A stretch of 64,000 nt of DNA from CADEEN01 sp963740395 (GTDB lineage Bacteria; Pseudomonadota; Gammaproteobacteria; Burkholderiales; Burkholderiaceae_C), in assembly GCA_963740395.1 (NCBI GenBank), contig CAVUEP010000022.1:11134-75133 (forward strand). The letters run 5' to 3'. Numbering within the stretch: the first letter of the stretch is position 1; every line of letters starts with the position of its first letter. Below, piece by piece: positions 14,229 through 22,109 of the stretch. Under the pieces are notes generated by a model. The model was given only the letters and a program-made list of their open reading frames with translations. It was not told where the DNA came from and did not search any database. The position numbers and the translations under genes were made by a program.

Positions 14229-15506
14229 TCAGTCGCGCGCCAAGACGCGCCCATTGATCACCAGCCGCTGCGGCCGCGGGCCCGATTCGCCTGCCGGCAC
14301 ATAGGCGTTGACCTGCCAGACGCGGCCGTCGTTGCTGCGCAGCGTCAGCGTGAACTGGTCGAATGAATAGCTGCCGCTGCTGGCCGCCATCGCGCGGCCG
14401 AACTGCGCATCACTCCATCGCCCGAGCATGGCATTGCCGTCGGGCACGATCAGGTTCGCGGCTGAGCCCACCATGCGCAGGAAGTCGCCCTGGTCGACGT
14501 AGCTGCCGTCGGCGCGCAGCGTGAGCCGCGGCGCTGCGGCGTCACGGTAGTCAGCGCGCGCGAAGCTCGCGTCCAGGCGCGTGCCACTGTGCGGCGCCAG
14601 CTTGGCCCAGGGCCGGCCGCGGTCGGACCGCAGGCCCTGACCGTCGATCGTGTAGGTGGCCGAGTAGCCACCGCGCTGGATCTGGATCTGGTTTCCTTGG
14701 CGCTGCCAGCGGCCCCACAGATTTGGTTGCTGTTGACGATCCCAGGCCAGGTCGGACAACAGCCCGCGCTGCGGCAGGCGCCGACGCAAGCTGCCGTCCG
14801 GGAAGAGCACATCGACCTCCATCGCGTCGCCGATCTGCGAGGCGACCTGATGGCCCATGCCGGCCCCGGCGCTGACGCCGCGGTCCACACCGACGTAGAC
14901 GCCCGACACCCCTTGGCCAAAGCCCGGCGGCAAGCCGGCCGCGGACACCGCGGTACCTGGAGTCGATGCGGCCGCGACAGCCTTTGGCTTGCCAATGTCC
15001 TGCACGCTCTCGATCGCGGTCGTGATCGCCGCCTTGTAGCGGTTGTAGGTGGTGTCGCTGTCGGCCAGCGCCCACAGGCGCACGCGCTGGCCGCCCTTGA
15101 GCGCCACGACCGTGTGGCCGATCAGCCGCGCGCCGTTGAGCGTGGCCACGCCCACGCCCTGGCGGTAGATCCAGCCGCCCGCCGCCTGCTCGCTCGGCAC
15201 GCCGATCGGCTGCCAGGGCCCGAGGTCGCGCAGCGCCTGCTCGTAGGCCTCGCTCGCGCTGGCCTTGGACGTCTTGGGCGGCTCGACCATCAGCAGCAGC
15301 GACTCGCCCTCGGCCAAGTCGGGCGGCATCAGCGAGACGACGCCGCCCTCGACATGGCGAGACCAGGTCGATGGCACGTCCAGCCAAGGTACGGCTGTCG
15401 GCGCCGCGACGACCGTACTCGCCAGCAGCAGCCCAAAGGCCCCGGCCCATTGGCGCAGTCGGCGGGCCAGCGAGGGTCGCCCGCCCTCGCGCAGAGCCAG
15501 CATCAT
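14229..15506 (-). CDS. Exported beta-rich protein of unknown function
   Basis: A 425-residue protein with an N-terminal signal segment (QWAGAFGLLLASTVVAA). It has an alpha/beta first half (DVPSTWSRHVEGGVVSLMPP to YNRYKAAITTAIESV) and a Gly-rich linker (GVDRGVSAGAGMGHQ). The second half is made of lipocalin-like short strands (GRWQRQGNQIQIQRGGYSATY, SGSYSFDQFTLTLRSNDG) ending NAYVPAGESG...VINGRVLARD. The start codon pair ATGATG at 15506 overlaps the upstream stop (ATGA), preceded by GGGGAGC. The frame stays open much further upstream, but that part overlaps the neighbouring gene and lacks a signal peptide. Function unknown. Confidence 0.7.
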   Translation of the reverse strand: MMLALREGGRPSLARRLRQWAGAFGLLLASTVVAAPTAVPWLDVPSTWSRHVEGGVVSLMPPDLAEGESLLLMVEPPKTSKASASEAYEQALRDLGPWQPIGVPSEQAAGGWIYRQGVGVATLNGARLIGHTVVALKGGQRVRLWALADSDTTYNRYKAAITTAIESVQDIGKPKAVAAASTPGTAVSAAGLPPGFGQGVSGVYVGVDRGVSAGAGMGHQVASQIGDAMEVDVLFPDGSLRRRLPQRGLLSDLAWDRQQQPNLWGRWQRQGNQIQIQRGGYSATYTIDGQGLRSDRGRPWAKLAPHSGTRLDASFARADYRDAAAPRLTLRADGSYVDQGDFLRMVGSAANLIVPDGNAMLGRWSDAQFGRAMAASSGSYSFDQFTLTLRSNDGRVWQVNAYVPAGESGPRPQRLVINGRVLARD

Positions 15507-15955
15507 GGAATGCTCCCCGTCACCAGTTCGACGCGGGGCTTGGAGGGGTCGATGCCGCCTTCGGCCGGGTTGACCGGCACGGACTGCAGTTGACCAAACC
15601 CGGACGGGTGTGTGCTCAGCCGGCAGCGATAGGTCCGGGCGTCGTACGGGTTCGCCGTGGCGGGCAGCCGCACGGGCACCTCGGCGACCGCCTGCATGGG
15701 CCGGCCGGTCTGGGCATCGATGTTCACCCTGACCAGGCCTTGCCCCAGGCCGGTGTTCTGAGCGGAATGAACCAGGCAGTGGACCTCCACGGCCGGCAGG
15801 GCGGCCGTCATCTGCGTGATGTCCAGCGGTACGCGAAACACGAAATGCGGCGGCGGCGACGCCGTTTGGGCCGCGACGCGGGCCGGCAGCAAGACGGCGG
15901 CGAGGGCGGCGAGCGCGGCGCCCATGGCGGCGCAAGCACTGAAGCGGGTTCTCAT
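15503..15955 (-). CDS. Small exported protein, copy B of a duplicated gene
   Basis: A 150-residue protein with a signal peptide (MRTRFSACAAMGAALAALAAVLLPARVAAQ) and a good ribosome site (AAAGGACGGATCACC) before ATG 15955, which decides the start. The mature part begins PPHFVFRVPLDITQM and contains VEVHCLVH, RVNIDAQTGRPMQAVAEV and YDARTYRCRL, with two cysteines that could pair. It is a diverged paralogue of the gene at 17140-17619, which has PHFTLRVPLEMTNL, VLVICNIM and YTDYTCEMQL at matching places. Each copy lies directly downstream of a copy of the TIG-like protein, forming a repeated two-gene cassette. Confidence 0.75.
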   Translation of the reverse strand: MRTRFSACAAMGAALAALAAVLLPARVAAQTASPPPHFVFRVPLDITQMTAALPAVEVHCLVHSAQNTGLGQGLVRVNIDAQTGRPMQAVAEVPVRLPATANPYDARTYRCRLSTHPSGFGQLQSVPVNPAEGGIDPSKPRVELVTGSIP

Positions 15956-16070
15956 GGTGATCCGTCCTTTCGGTTTCGAGATCGAGATGGGGTGGCGACC
16001 CGTTGTCCGGCGCCAGACTGGCGCGCCGGGCCGGCGATCGATGAGCAAGACCGTCTTCATGCCGCGGCTC

Positions 16071-17076
16071 CTAGGGTCGAAGCCCGTGCAGTTGCAGCGC
16101 CGGCGTGTCGACCGTCACGGGGCCGAAACGCCGGCCGGTCATCGCGAGCGCCGGGGTGTCGACGGTCTTCACCTCGAACCGGCGCCCCGACAGCGCAAGC
16201 GCAGCGGTCTCGATGGTCCGGGTCTCGAAGCGTCGACCGGTCAGCGCCAGCGCAGCGGTTTCGACAGTCCGGGTCTCGAAGCGCCTACCGGTGAGCACGA
16301 GCGGCGCGGTGTCGACGACCCTGGTCACGACCGCAGCCTCGGCAGGTTTGTCGCCCACCGTGAACCGCCCCGCCAGCACCGGCTGCAACTGCCCCGGCAG
16401 GAACACCAGCACCCGCACCACGGCGCCCATCGCGCCGCCGGCGCCGTTGGGCATCTCGATCTCGATCTCGTCGCTGCCCAAGCGCTGGCGCAGCGTCGCG
16501 TTCGTCGATCCCGCGGGCGACTGCGCATCGTCGTCGTTCGGGTACCAGATCACGCGGGTCTGCTCGGCCTTGCCGAAGCCCGGCCCCTTGACGATGCACG
16601 CGGCTGTGCCACGGCCCGGCGACGGGCGTCAGCGTGCCCACGACCTGGCTCGGGGGTCGTGCGTCGCGCACCGGCTTGCCTTCGAGTCCGGCCGCGCGGG
16701 CGCCCGCCACCCCGGTGCAGCGGTACTGCGCGTCGATCCAGGTCTCGGTGCCCTGCTGATGGCGTTTCTCCTGCACCTTCTCGGCCGGCTCGCACCCCGC
16801 CGGGCAGGGGTTGGTCTTGGGGTCTATCGGCTTGAACCAGCCGGTCCAGAAGGTGCCGCAGTTGACGGCGGGTGCCGGCCTCAGAGCCGCGCCCGGCGCG
16901 GTCGCTGGCTTCAGGGGAGTCGCCGGTGCGCGTTCGGGCTGGATCGTCGGTAACTTGCCGGGTGGTAGCGGGAAACGGTCGGGAAGGGCCTGCGCCGCGA
17001 CGCCAAGGGCGAACGCCAGACCACAGGGTGCGGCGATCACGCGCGCGCGCAACCCGGAGCAGGTTGCGCGCGCCAT
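16071..17076 (-). CDS. Exported TIG-like protein with C-terminal 17-residue repeats, copy B, frame-shifted
   Basis: Signal peptide, then a block shared with the copy at 17700-18656 (NCGTFWTGWFKPIDPKTN, PCPAGCEPAEKVQEKRHQQG). An IPT/TIG-like domain follows (VGTLTPVAGPWHSRV, then EIEMPNGAGGAMGAVVRVLV). The C-terminus holds five repeats with core TxETxALxLTGRRF. One extra base near 16598 breaks the frame; the paralogue reads GTG ATC exactly where this copy has GTG C ATC, so the intended frame is certain. The start is ATG 17076, with GTG 17088 also possible. The function is unknown; a periplasmic or surface location is inferred. Confidence 0.75.
16075..16330 (-). repeat. Tandem 51-bp repeats, five diverged copies, inside a coding region
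   Basis: Five units of 51 bp encode 17-residue repeats such as ETRTVETAALALTGRRF and EVKTVDTPALAMTGRRF. They share the TPAL.MTG.R core with the 60-bp repeats of the paralogue but differ in period and spacing. Confidence 0.8.
16667..16872 (-). repeat. 206-bp direct repeat, copy B of the TIG-protein core
   Basis: This 206-base stretch is, as read, identical to 18283-18488 base for base, although the flanks on both sides diverge. It encodes the shared NCGTFWTGWFKPIDPKTN-to-GLEGKPVRDA block of the TIG-like paralogues. Identity at all third codon positions marks a recent duplication or gene conversion. Confidence 0.9.
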
Positions 17077-17139
17077 CAGCGGATCCACGGCGTGCTCACG
17101 AATGTTCGACCCAAGGGCATGTCGGTGGCGGGTGCCGCG

Positions 17140-17619
17140 CTAGGGCTTGAGCGTGCCGGGGAATCTAGTCCGGAAAGGCTGGCTGCCCTTGGCGCCCCAA
17201 GGTGAAGGTGACCCGCTGCCACTCGTCGACGGCACAAAGAGTTTGGTACCGGGTCGGTCGAGCTCCAGCTGCATCTCGCACGTGTAGTCCGTGTACGCCC
17301 TCGGATCCACCCCACTAGGCGCATCGAAGGCCATGACCGCCGCCGACTGCCTCGGCAACCCCGTCTGCCGGTCGACCCCAACCAACTGATGCCGAGCCAC
17401 CCTCGGCGCCCCCTGGGGCGCATAGAGCCCCACGGGCCCCATGATGTTGCATATGACGAGGACACCGGTGACCTGCTCATGCAGGTTCGTCATCTCGAGC
17501 GGTACGCGCAGCGTGAAGTGCGGTACAGGGCCGGCTGGCGTTGTCGCACTCGCACCCTGACCGACCAGCAACGCCAGGCCGGACCACAGGCACAAGCCGA
17601 ACTTGTTCATCGTCTTCAT
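17140..17619 (-). CDS. Small exported protein, copy A of a duplicated gene
   Basis: A 159-residue protein with signal peptide MKTMNKFGLCLWSGLALLVG and a mature part starting PVPHFTLRVPLEMTNLHEQ. Start ATG 17619 is preceded by GGAGACACCC. The possible extension to 17703 adds no signal features. It is a paralogue of the gene at 15503-15955: both share the PHF-x-(F/L)-RVPL opening, a VDxQTGxP motif and two spaced cysteines. This copy has a longer Ser/Pro/Gly tail (STSGSGSPSPWGAKG). It lies 80 bases downstream of TIG-like copy A and 63 bases upstream of copy B. Function unknown. Confidence 0.75.
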   Translation of the reverse strand: MKTMNKFGLCLWSGLALLVGQGASATTPAGPVPHFTLRVPLEMTNLHEQVTGVLVICNIMGPVGLYAPQGAPRVARHQLVGVDRQTGLPRQSAAVMAFDAPSGVDPRAYTDYTCEMQLELDRPGTKLFVPSTSGSGSPSPWGAKGSQPFRTRFPGTLKP

Positions 17620-17699
17620 CGGGTGTCTCCGGAAAAAGGCAATCCGTGTCAATCGCACCGCATCACACACGGGCTCACGGCGGCTCGGGCGCAAAGAGG

Positions 17700-18656
17700 T
17701 CATCTGGAACCCGCCGGCATGGACGCAGCGACTTCGGGCGGGCGCACTCCGGTCATCTGCATCGCCGGTGTCGTGACGGTCATGGGCACGAAGGCGGGCA
17801 GCCGCACCCCGGTCATCTGCATGGCCGGTGTCGTCACGGTCATCGACACGAAGGCGGGCAGTCGAACGCCGGTCATCTGCATCGCCGGTGTCGTGACGGT
17901 CATGGGCACAAAGGGCGAAGACGGGCTCGACTGGCGTTCGCTCACCGCGTCGGCGCCGGCCTTGCCGGCCTGGATCGTGAACCGCCCCGCCAGTACCGGC
18001 TGCAGTTGCTGCGGCATGAACACCAGCACGCGCACGACCGCACCCATCGCGCCGCCAGCGCCGTTCGGCATCTCGATCTCGATCTTGTCGTCGCCCAGGC
18101 GCTGGCGCAGCGTCGCGTTCGTCGAGCCCGCAGGCGGCTGCGCATCGTCGTCATTCGGGTACCAGATCACGCGGGTCTGCTCGGCCTTGCCGAAGCCCGG
18201 CCCCGTAACGATCACGCGGCTGTGCCATGGCCCGGCGGCGGGCGTCAGCGTGCCGACGACCTGGCTCGGGGGTCGTGCATCACGCACCGGCTTGCCTTCG
18301 AGTCCGGCCGCGCGGGCGCCCGCCACCCCGGTGCAGCGGTACTGCGCGTCGATCCAGGTCTCGGTGCCCTGCTGATGGCGTTTCTCCTGCACCTTCTCGG
18401 CCGGCTCGCACCCCGCCGGGCAGGGGTTGGTCTTGGGGTCTATCGGCTTGAACCAGCCGGTCCAGAAGGTGCCGCAGTTGACGGCGGGCGGCGGCCTCAG
18501 GGCAGCGCCCGGCGCGGGCGCCGGCTGAACCAGCGGCGGCAATGCCGGCGGCGGGGGCAGTCGCACGCCAGGCGCCTGTGCCGCGGCAGCCAGGCAGAGC
18601 GTCAGCCCCAGCACGCCCGCAACGGCATGGGTGGCGTGACCAACAATGATCTTCAT
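17700..18656 (-). CDS. Exported TIG-like protein with C-terminal 20-residue repeats, copy A
   Basis: An intact 318-residue protein. Signal peptide (to about residue 27, LAAAAQA), then a Pro-rich spacer, then the block NCGTFWTGWFKPIDPKTN shared with copy B. An IPT/TIG-like fold follows (GTLTPAAGPWHSRVIVTGPGFG, then a strand series to VLVFMPQQLQPVLAGRFTI). A linker leads to three near-identical 20-residue repeats with core MTVTTPAMQMTGVR. Copy B carries a different version of the same motif. IPT/TIG domains are usually surface or carbohydrate-associated beta-sandwiches; the repeat is unfamiliar to me. The start lies 31 bases downstream of the helical-protein gene. Confidence 0.78.
   Translation of the reverse strand: MKIIVGHATHAVAGVLGLTLCLAAAAQAPGVRLPPPPALPPLVQPAPAPGAALRPPPAVNCGTFWTGWFKPIDPKTNPCPAGCEPAEKVQEKRHQQGTETWIDAQYRCTGVAGARAAGLEGKPVRDARPPSQVVGTLTPAAGPWHSRVIVTGPGFGKAEQTRVIWYPNDDDAQPPAGSTNATLRQRLGDDKIEIEMPNGAGGAMGAVVRVLVFMPQQLQPVLAGRFTIQAGKAGADAVSERQSSPSSPFVPMTVTTPAMQMTGVRLPAFVSMTVTTPAMQMTGVRLPAFVPMTVTTPAMQMTGVRPPEVAASMPAGSR
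17741..17913 (-). repeat. Tandem 60-bp repeats, about three copies, inside a coding region
   Basis: Units with core CATCTGCATNGCCGGTGTCG recur at exactly 60-base spacing and encode the 20-residue repeats MTVTTPAMQMTGVRLPAF. Because the period is a multiple of 3, repeat-number changes would keep the reading frame. Confidence 0.85.
18283..18488 (-). repeat. 206-bp direct repeat, copy A of the TIG-protein core
   Basis: Matches 16667-16872 exactly over the same length, so there are no indels inside the block. It lies within the intact paralogue. Confidence 0.9.
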
Positions 18657-18687
18657 CGCGCGACGCGTTTGTGCAAGCGCGCCGCGC

Positions 18688-19593
18688 TCACATCTTCAAT
18701 TCTTTTTCGAGGTCGTCGGCGCCCTTCTTGAAGTCCTTCTGGCGCTTGCCCTCGGCCTTCTCGCGCGACTTCTCCATCGCCTCGATCTTGGCGTCGTCGC
18801 CCGACAGCGCGTAGAACTGCTCGGCGATGCGGTGCTCGCCGCGCTTGGCGGCCGCGTCGCCATGGCGGCGCGCGATCGGCTTGATCGACTCGCCCTTGGC
18901 GCGGTCGTCGGCGAAGCCGTAGTAATTGACGGCCCATTCGAGCGCCTTGGGTGTCGTGCCCTTGGCCGTCGCATCGCCGCGTTGCAGGGCCCGGTCTGTC
19001 GCGCGCTTCTCGGCCGCCGCGCCCACCAAGCGCAGGAAGCTGCGCGCGGCTTCGAGGTCGGGCAGCGAGGACTGCCGTCCGCCGGCAAAGGTCTTCTCTT
19101 CGGCCTGCAGCCACTGATTGCCTGTCGCGTCAGCCAGACCGCGCACCTCGGCCTGCGCGCCGGTGTTGCGGCGTTGATCGAAGTAGTACAAGGCCTTGCC
19201 CAGCGATTCGGCCTTGGCCTTGTGGGCGTGGGCGTACTTGAGCATGGTGCGGTCGGCGTCGGCCAGGTGCTCGCCGCGGAAGTAGTAGCCGTTCGCCTGC
19301 TCGAATTGCCCGGCCTTCTCGGCCTGCTCGCCCAGCGTGCGCGTGACGCGAGCCCAGGCCGCCTTGACACTCTGATGCGCGGCGCTGCGCAGGCACTCGT
19401 TCTGCCGCACCGCGCCCAAGGCCGTCATCGCTTCGGCCGCCTTGCCGCCGCGCTCGAGCGCCTCGGCCTGTTGCGCGTCGCGTTCGGTCTTGCTGTAGTC
19501 GGCAGCGGTGCAGGTCGAGTCCGCCCATGCAGTGAGGGGCAGCGCGAAACCCAGCGAGATTGCCAGGGCGATGTGGCGTGCTTTGCTGTGCAT
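18688..19593 (-). CDS. Exported alpha-helical protein, TPR-like
   Basis: A 301-residue protein with signal peptide MHSKARHIALAISLGFALPLTAWA. The mature part is almost entirely charged helices with repeated Ala-rich, tyrosine-containing pairs (AEKAGQFEQANGYYFRG, AKAESLGKALYYFDQR, ALEWAVNYYGFADDRAKG, RRGEHRIAEQFYALSGDDAK-like units). These resemble degenerate Sel1/TPR repeats. It ends in a Lys/Glu-rich coiled coil (KSREKAEGKRQKDFKKG). It is 9 bases downstream of the DUF4412-like gene. It could act as a protein-protein scaffold in the periplasm; no catalytic motif is present. Confidence 0.7.
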   Translation of the reverse strand: MHSKARHIALAISLGFALPLTAWADSTCTAADYSKTERDAQQAEALERGGKAAEAMTALGAVRQNECLRSAAHQSVKAAWARVTRTLGEQAEKAGQFEQANGYYFRGEHLADADRTMLKYAHAHKAKAESLGKALYYFDQRRNTGAQAEVRGLADATGNQWLQAEEKTFAGGRQSSLPDLEAARSFLRLVGAAAEKRATDRALQRGDATAKGTTPKALEWAVNYYGFADDRAKGESIKPIARRHGDAAAKRGEHRIAEQFYALSGDDAKIEAMEKSREKAEGKRQKDFKKGADDLEKELKM

Positions 19594-19602
19594 CGCCGGC
19601 TC

Positions 19603-20337
19603 CTAGCGCAGGACCTTCAGCGCATCCTTGATGCCGAAGCCTTCCTTCTTTTCCTTGGCGTCCTTGCCCTTGGCCGGCTTGTCGTCATCGTCTTCGTCCT
19701 TGCCGCCACCCATCATCATCTTGCCCATCCCGGCCAGGCCGCTCATCTTTTCGTAGCCGGCGGGGATCTCGAAGAGCTTGGGATCCTGCTTGCCAACGCG
19801 CAGGTTGGTCAGCTCCATCTTGATGCGCTCCTTCGAGCCTTTGTCGATCGACAGCATGTCCATCTTGACCATGACGTCGTCGCGCGTCATCCACCAGAAG
19901 CCGCCGAGCTTGGCGCCGTTGGGCTTGCGCTCCTTCATGATGATCTTGCTCTTGGTCGTGCGCACGCCGTTCAGCGTCTCTTCGCCGGCCGGCGTCTGCT
20001 CGATGTCGTACTGGCTCAGGTCGTCCTTGCGCGCCTTGTCCTTGCCCGGCGCCATTTCCATGTACAACTTTTCGCTCGGGATCAGGTTCCACGTCAGCTT
20101 CTTGTCGGGCCGCGCGATCAGGATGACCTTCTCGCCGCCTTCGTCGAGCTCGCGCCGCTCCAGGCCAGCACTGTGGAAGATCTTGCCGATCTGCTTGCCC
20201 TCGGCCGTCTCCATCTGCCAGTCGGCGGCAAAGTCGACCTTGGGTTGCTGCGCCACGGCGGCACCGCTCCCAAGCAGGGCGGCCAGTCCGAGGCCAAGAA
20301 GCGGGCCCAGTGCGGATCGATTGAGGCTGAAGGTCAT
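19603..20337 (-). CDS. Exported DUF4412-like protein, first gene of the secreted-protein cluster
   Basis: A 244-residue protein with signal peptide (LGPLLGLGLAALLGSGAAVAQ). The mature region has alternating strands (ADWQMETAEGKQIGKIFHS, VILIARPDKKLTWNLIPSEK, YMEMAPGK) resembling LolA/DUF4412-type periplasmic folds. An acidic-basic low-complexity stretch follows near the end (GGGKDEDDDDKPAKGKDAKEKK). ATG 20337 is chosen because GGGAG lies just upstream; a GTG 6 bases earlier is possible. The gene heads nine same-strand exported-protein genes, so an operon promoter probably lies in the 304-base gap upstream. Confidence 0.68.
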   Translation of the reverse strand: MTFSLNRSALGPLLGLGLAALLGSGAAVAQQPKVDFAADWQMETAEGKQIGKIFHSAGLERRELDEGGEKVILIARPDKKLTWNLIPSEKLYMEMAPGKDKARKDDLSQYDIEQTPAGEETLNGVRTTKSKIIMKERKPNGAKLGGFWWMTRDDVMVKMDMLSIDKGSKERIKMELTNLRVGKQDPKLFEIPAGYEKMSGLAGMGKMMMGGGKDEDDDDKPAKGKDAKEKKEGFGIKDALKVLR

Positions 20338-20641
20338 CGTCACTCCCGTGATGGCTGAGGTGTCGTGGGTCGCCGGACGCGGCCCGCGCGAAGGCGGTCG
20401 CCGTGTTTGTAGTGGCCCGACCGTGATGCGACCGTGACGTGGGACAAGAAAACCGCCGTCGGGTGCAGTCGCGACCCCCCTGAATGCGCGCCCGGCTCAG
20501 GCCGGGGACGTTGGGCGCCGGGCCGTCTGCACCGGCAGCCGACTCGGGGGCGAAAGGCTGCGATCCCGGCCCGCGCCGGTGCGGTGGTCGGTATCATGGC
20601 CGCCTCGGTTTCCCCCTCACCGCCTGCGCAAGGAGCGCCCC
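20338..20641 (+). other. 304-base intergenic region between the secreted-protein cluster and ssb
   Basis: This is the only gap over 300 bases in the window. It separates two divergent genes and so should hold the promoters of both ssb and the secreted-protein cluster. The ssb ribosome site (AAGGAG) is visible at its right end. I see no long inverted repeat, RNA gene or convincing small coding region, and no clear sigma-70 hexamer pair in this very GC-rich stretch. Confidence 0.5.
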
Positions 20642-21100
20642 ATGGCCTCGGTCAACAAAGTCATCCTCATCGGCAACCTCGGCAAGGACCCGGAGGTGCG
20701 TTACGCACCCAGCGGCTCGGCCATCTGCAACATCACGCTGGCCACCAGCCGCCAGTGGAAGGACAAGACCAGCGGCGAGAAGCAGGAAGAGACCGAGTGG
20801 CACCGCGTCACGTTCTTCGACCGCATGGCCGAGATTGCCGGCGAGTACCTGAAGAAGGGTCGCCCGGTGTACGTCGAGGGCCGCATCAAGACCCGCAAGT
20901 ACACCGACAAGGACGGCGTCGAGCGCTACGCGACCGACATCATCGCCACCGAGATGCAGCTGCTCGGCGGCCGCGAGAGTGGCGACGATGCGGGCGGTGG
21001 CCAGCGCAGCGCCCCGGCGGCGCGCCCGGCTGCCGGCAAGCCCGCGGCGTCGAAGTCGTCGTCGGGCTTTGCCGACATGGACGACGACATTCCGTTCTGA
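20642..21100 (+). CDS. ssb: Single-stranded DNA-binding protein
   Basis: A 152-residue SSB that binds and protects single-stranded DNA as a tetramer and recruits repair and replication enzymes. The OB-fold core is complete (MASVNKVILIGNLGKDPEVRY, TEWHRVTFFDRMAEIAGEYLKKG, VYVEGRIKTRKYTDKDG, RYATDIIATEMQLLG). A disordered Gly/Ala/Ser tail leads to the conserved acidic tip MDDDIPF, the docking peptide for RecQ, exonuclease I and others. Start ATG 20642 has AAGGAG 8 bases upstream. A strong hairpin follows the stop. Confidence 0.97.
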   Translation: MASVNKVILIGNLGKDPEVRYAPSGSAICNITLATSRQWKDKTSGEKQEETEWHRVTFFDRMAEIAGEYLKKGRPVYVEGRIKTRKYTDKDGVERYATDIIATEMQLLGGRESGDDAGGGQRSAPAARPAAGKPAASKSSSGFADMDDDIPF

Positions 21101-21129
21101 CGCCGGGCTGCCTGACGCCGTGAGCCCAG

Positions 21130-21151
21130 GCGCCGCGCGCGAGCGCGGCGC
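21130..21151 (+). terminator. Perfect 9-bp GC-rich hairpin after ssb
   Basis: Arms GCGCCGCGC (21130-21138) and GCGCGGCGC (21143-21151) are exact reverse complements around a GCGA (GNRA-type) tetraloop, 29 bases after the ssb stop. There is no T-tract, so it may be a Rho-independent pause, an mRNA 3'-end stabiliser, or both. Confidence 0.5.
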
Positions 21152-21163
21152 GCTAGCACCTCC

Positions 21164-21517
21164 ATGACCGAACCGATCGCGCCCGGCGACACTGCGGAAT
21201 TCATTGCCTTCGAGGAGTTCCGCAACGGCCTGCCACATGGGCGCTTTCGCGTCGTCGTCAACCGCGAACTGGCGCACCGCTTCGTGGCCCAGCGTCTGCA
21301 CGCCACCCCGGTGGCGATCGCGATCATCGGCGCGGGCATCGCCTGCGCGCTCGCTGGCTATGCCGTCGTCGGCGTCGTACTCGTGATGGCCGGCCTGCTG
21401 TTCCGGCGCGGCGTGCGCTGGAAGGCGGGCACGATCCTGCTGCACCTGGCGACGCGCCATCCGGCGACCTACTACGACGCGACCACGAACGGCGTCATGG
21501 AAGTTCAGCGCGCCTGA
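21164..21517 (+). CDS. Small membrane protein of unknown function
   Basis: A 117-residue protein with a soluble N-terminal ~50 residues (EFIAFEEFRNGLPHGRFRVVVNRELAHRF), then two adjacent hydrophobic segments (about residues 48-80, PVAIAIIGAGIACALAGYAVVGVVLVMAGLLF). A short cytoplasmic tail follows with HLATRHPATYYDATTNGVMEV. The gene lies between ssb and the OsmC gene on the same strand. I know of no assigned function for such proteins; a role in the inner membrane is all the sequence supports. Confidence 0.65.
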   Translation: MTEPIAPGDTAEFIAFEEFRNGLPHGRFRVVVNRELAHRFVAQRLHATPVAIAIIGAGIACALAGYAVVGVVLVMAGLLFRRGVRWKAGTILLHLATRHPATYYDATTNGVMEVQRA

Positions 21518-21620
21518 GCTGCGGATCGGGGCCGCCGCGCGGCAACTACGCGCTGCCTTGACCCCCCGCAACCCGCACCGCAGCACAGGGCGCTATGGTT
21601 TGCGCGCAAAGGAGAAAGCC

Positions 21621-22070
21621 ATGGCCAGCCCACCCCGCGAGACCCTGCAACTGGCGCAAGGACGCGACTACCAGTTCGAGCTGCAGTTCGGCGGCGGTAT
21701 CGCGCCGCTGCAGAGTGATTTGCCGCCGCCGCTGGGCCAGGGCGAAGGGCCTTCGCCCGAGATGCTGCTGGCGGCCGCGGTGGGCAACTGCCTGGCCGCG
21801 TCGCTGTTGTTCTCGCTGCGCAAGTACAAGGAGCAGGCCGAGCCGATCACGGCCGAGGTCAGCACCGAGATCGGCCGCAATGCCGAAGGCCGCTTGCGGG
21901 TGCAGGCGATCGACGTGGTGCTCAAGCTCGGTCAGCCGGCCGCGGCGTTGAAGCACCTCGACCGTGCGCTGGCGCAGTTCGAGGACTTTTGCACCGTGAC
22001 GCAAAGTGTGCGCACCGGCATCGACGTCACTGTGCAGGTGCTCGACGCGCAGGACGTCAAGCTGAAGTGA
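21621..22070 (+). CDS. OsmC/Ohr-family peroxiredoxin-like protein
   Basis: A 149-residue member of the OsmC family, thiol peroxidases that reduce organic hydroperoxides. The two family cysteines are present: C57 in AAAVGNCLAASL and C124 in EDFCTVTQSV, with the intervening helix-strand pattern. Start ATG 21621 follows AAAGGAG at a good distance. An upstream in-frame start at 21558 adds residues outside the family fold. The partner protein and exact substrate cannot be read from sequence; this subfamily (shorter than Ohr, GxxPSPEMLL motif) is often annotated only as OsmC family. Confidence 0.85.
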   Translation: MASPPRETLQLAQGRDYQFELQFGGGIAPLQSDLPPPLGQGEGPSPEMLLAAAVGNCLAASLLFSLRKYKEQAEPITAEVSTEIGRNAEGRLRVQAIDVVLKLGQPAAALKHLDRALAQFEDFCTVTQSVRTGIDVTVQVLDAQDVKLK

Positions 22071-22109
22071 CGGCGCGGCGCCTCTCGCGTCAGCGCCCTC
22101 ACACTGGCG

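Noticed and set aside
17741..17913. Regular 60-base repeats that might suggest a CRISPR array
   Set aside because: The units are nearly identical throughout with no variable spacers, the period is a multiple of 3, and they encode a protein repeat. No cas genes are nearby.
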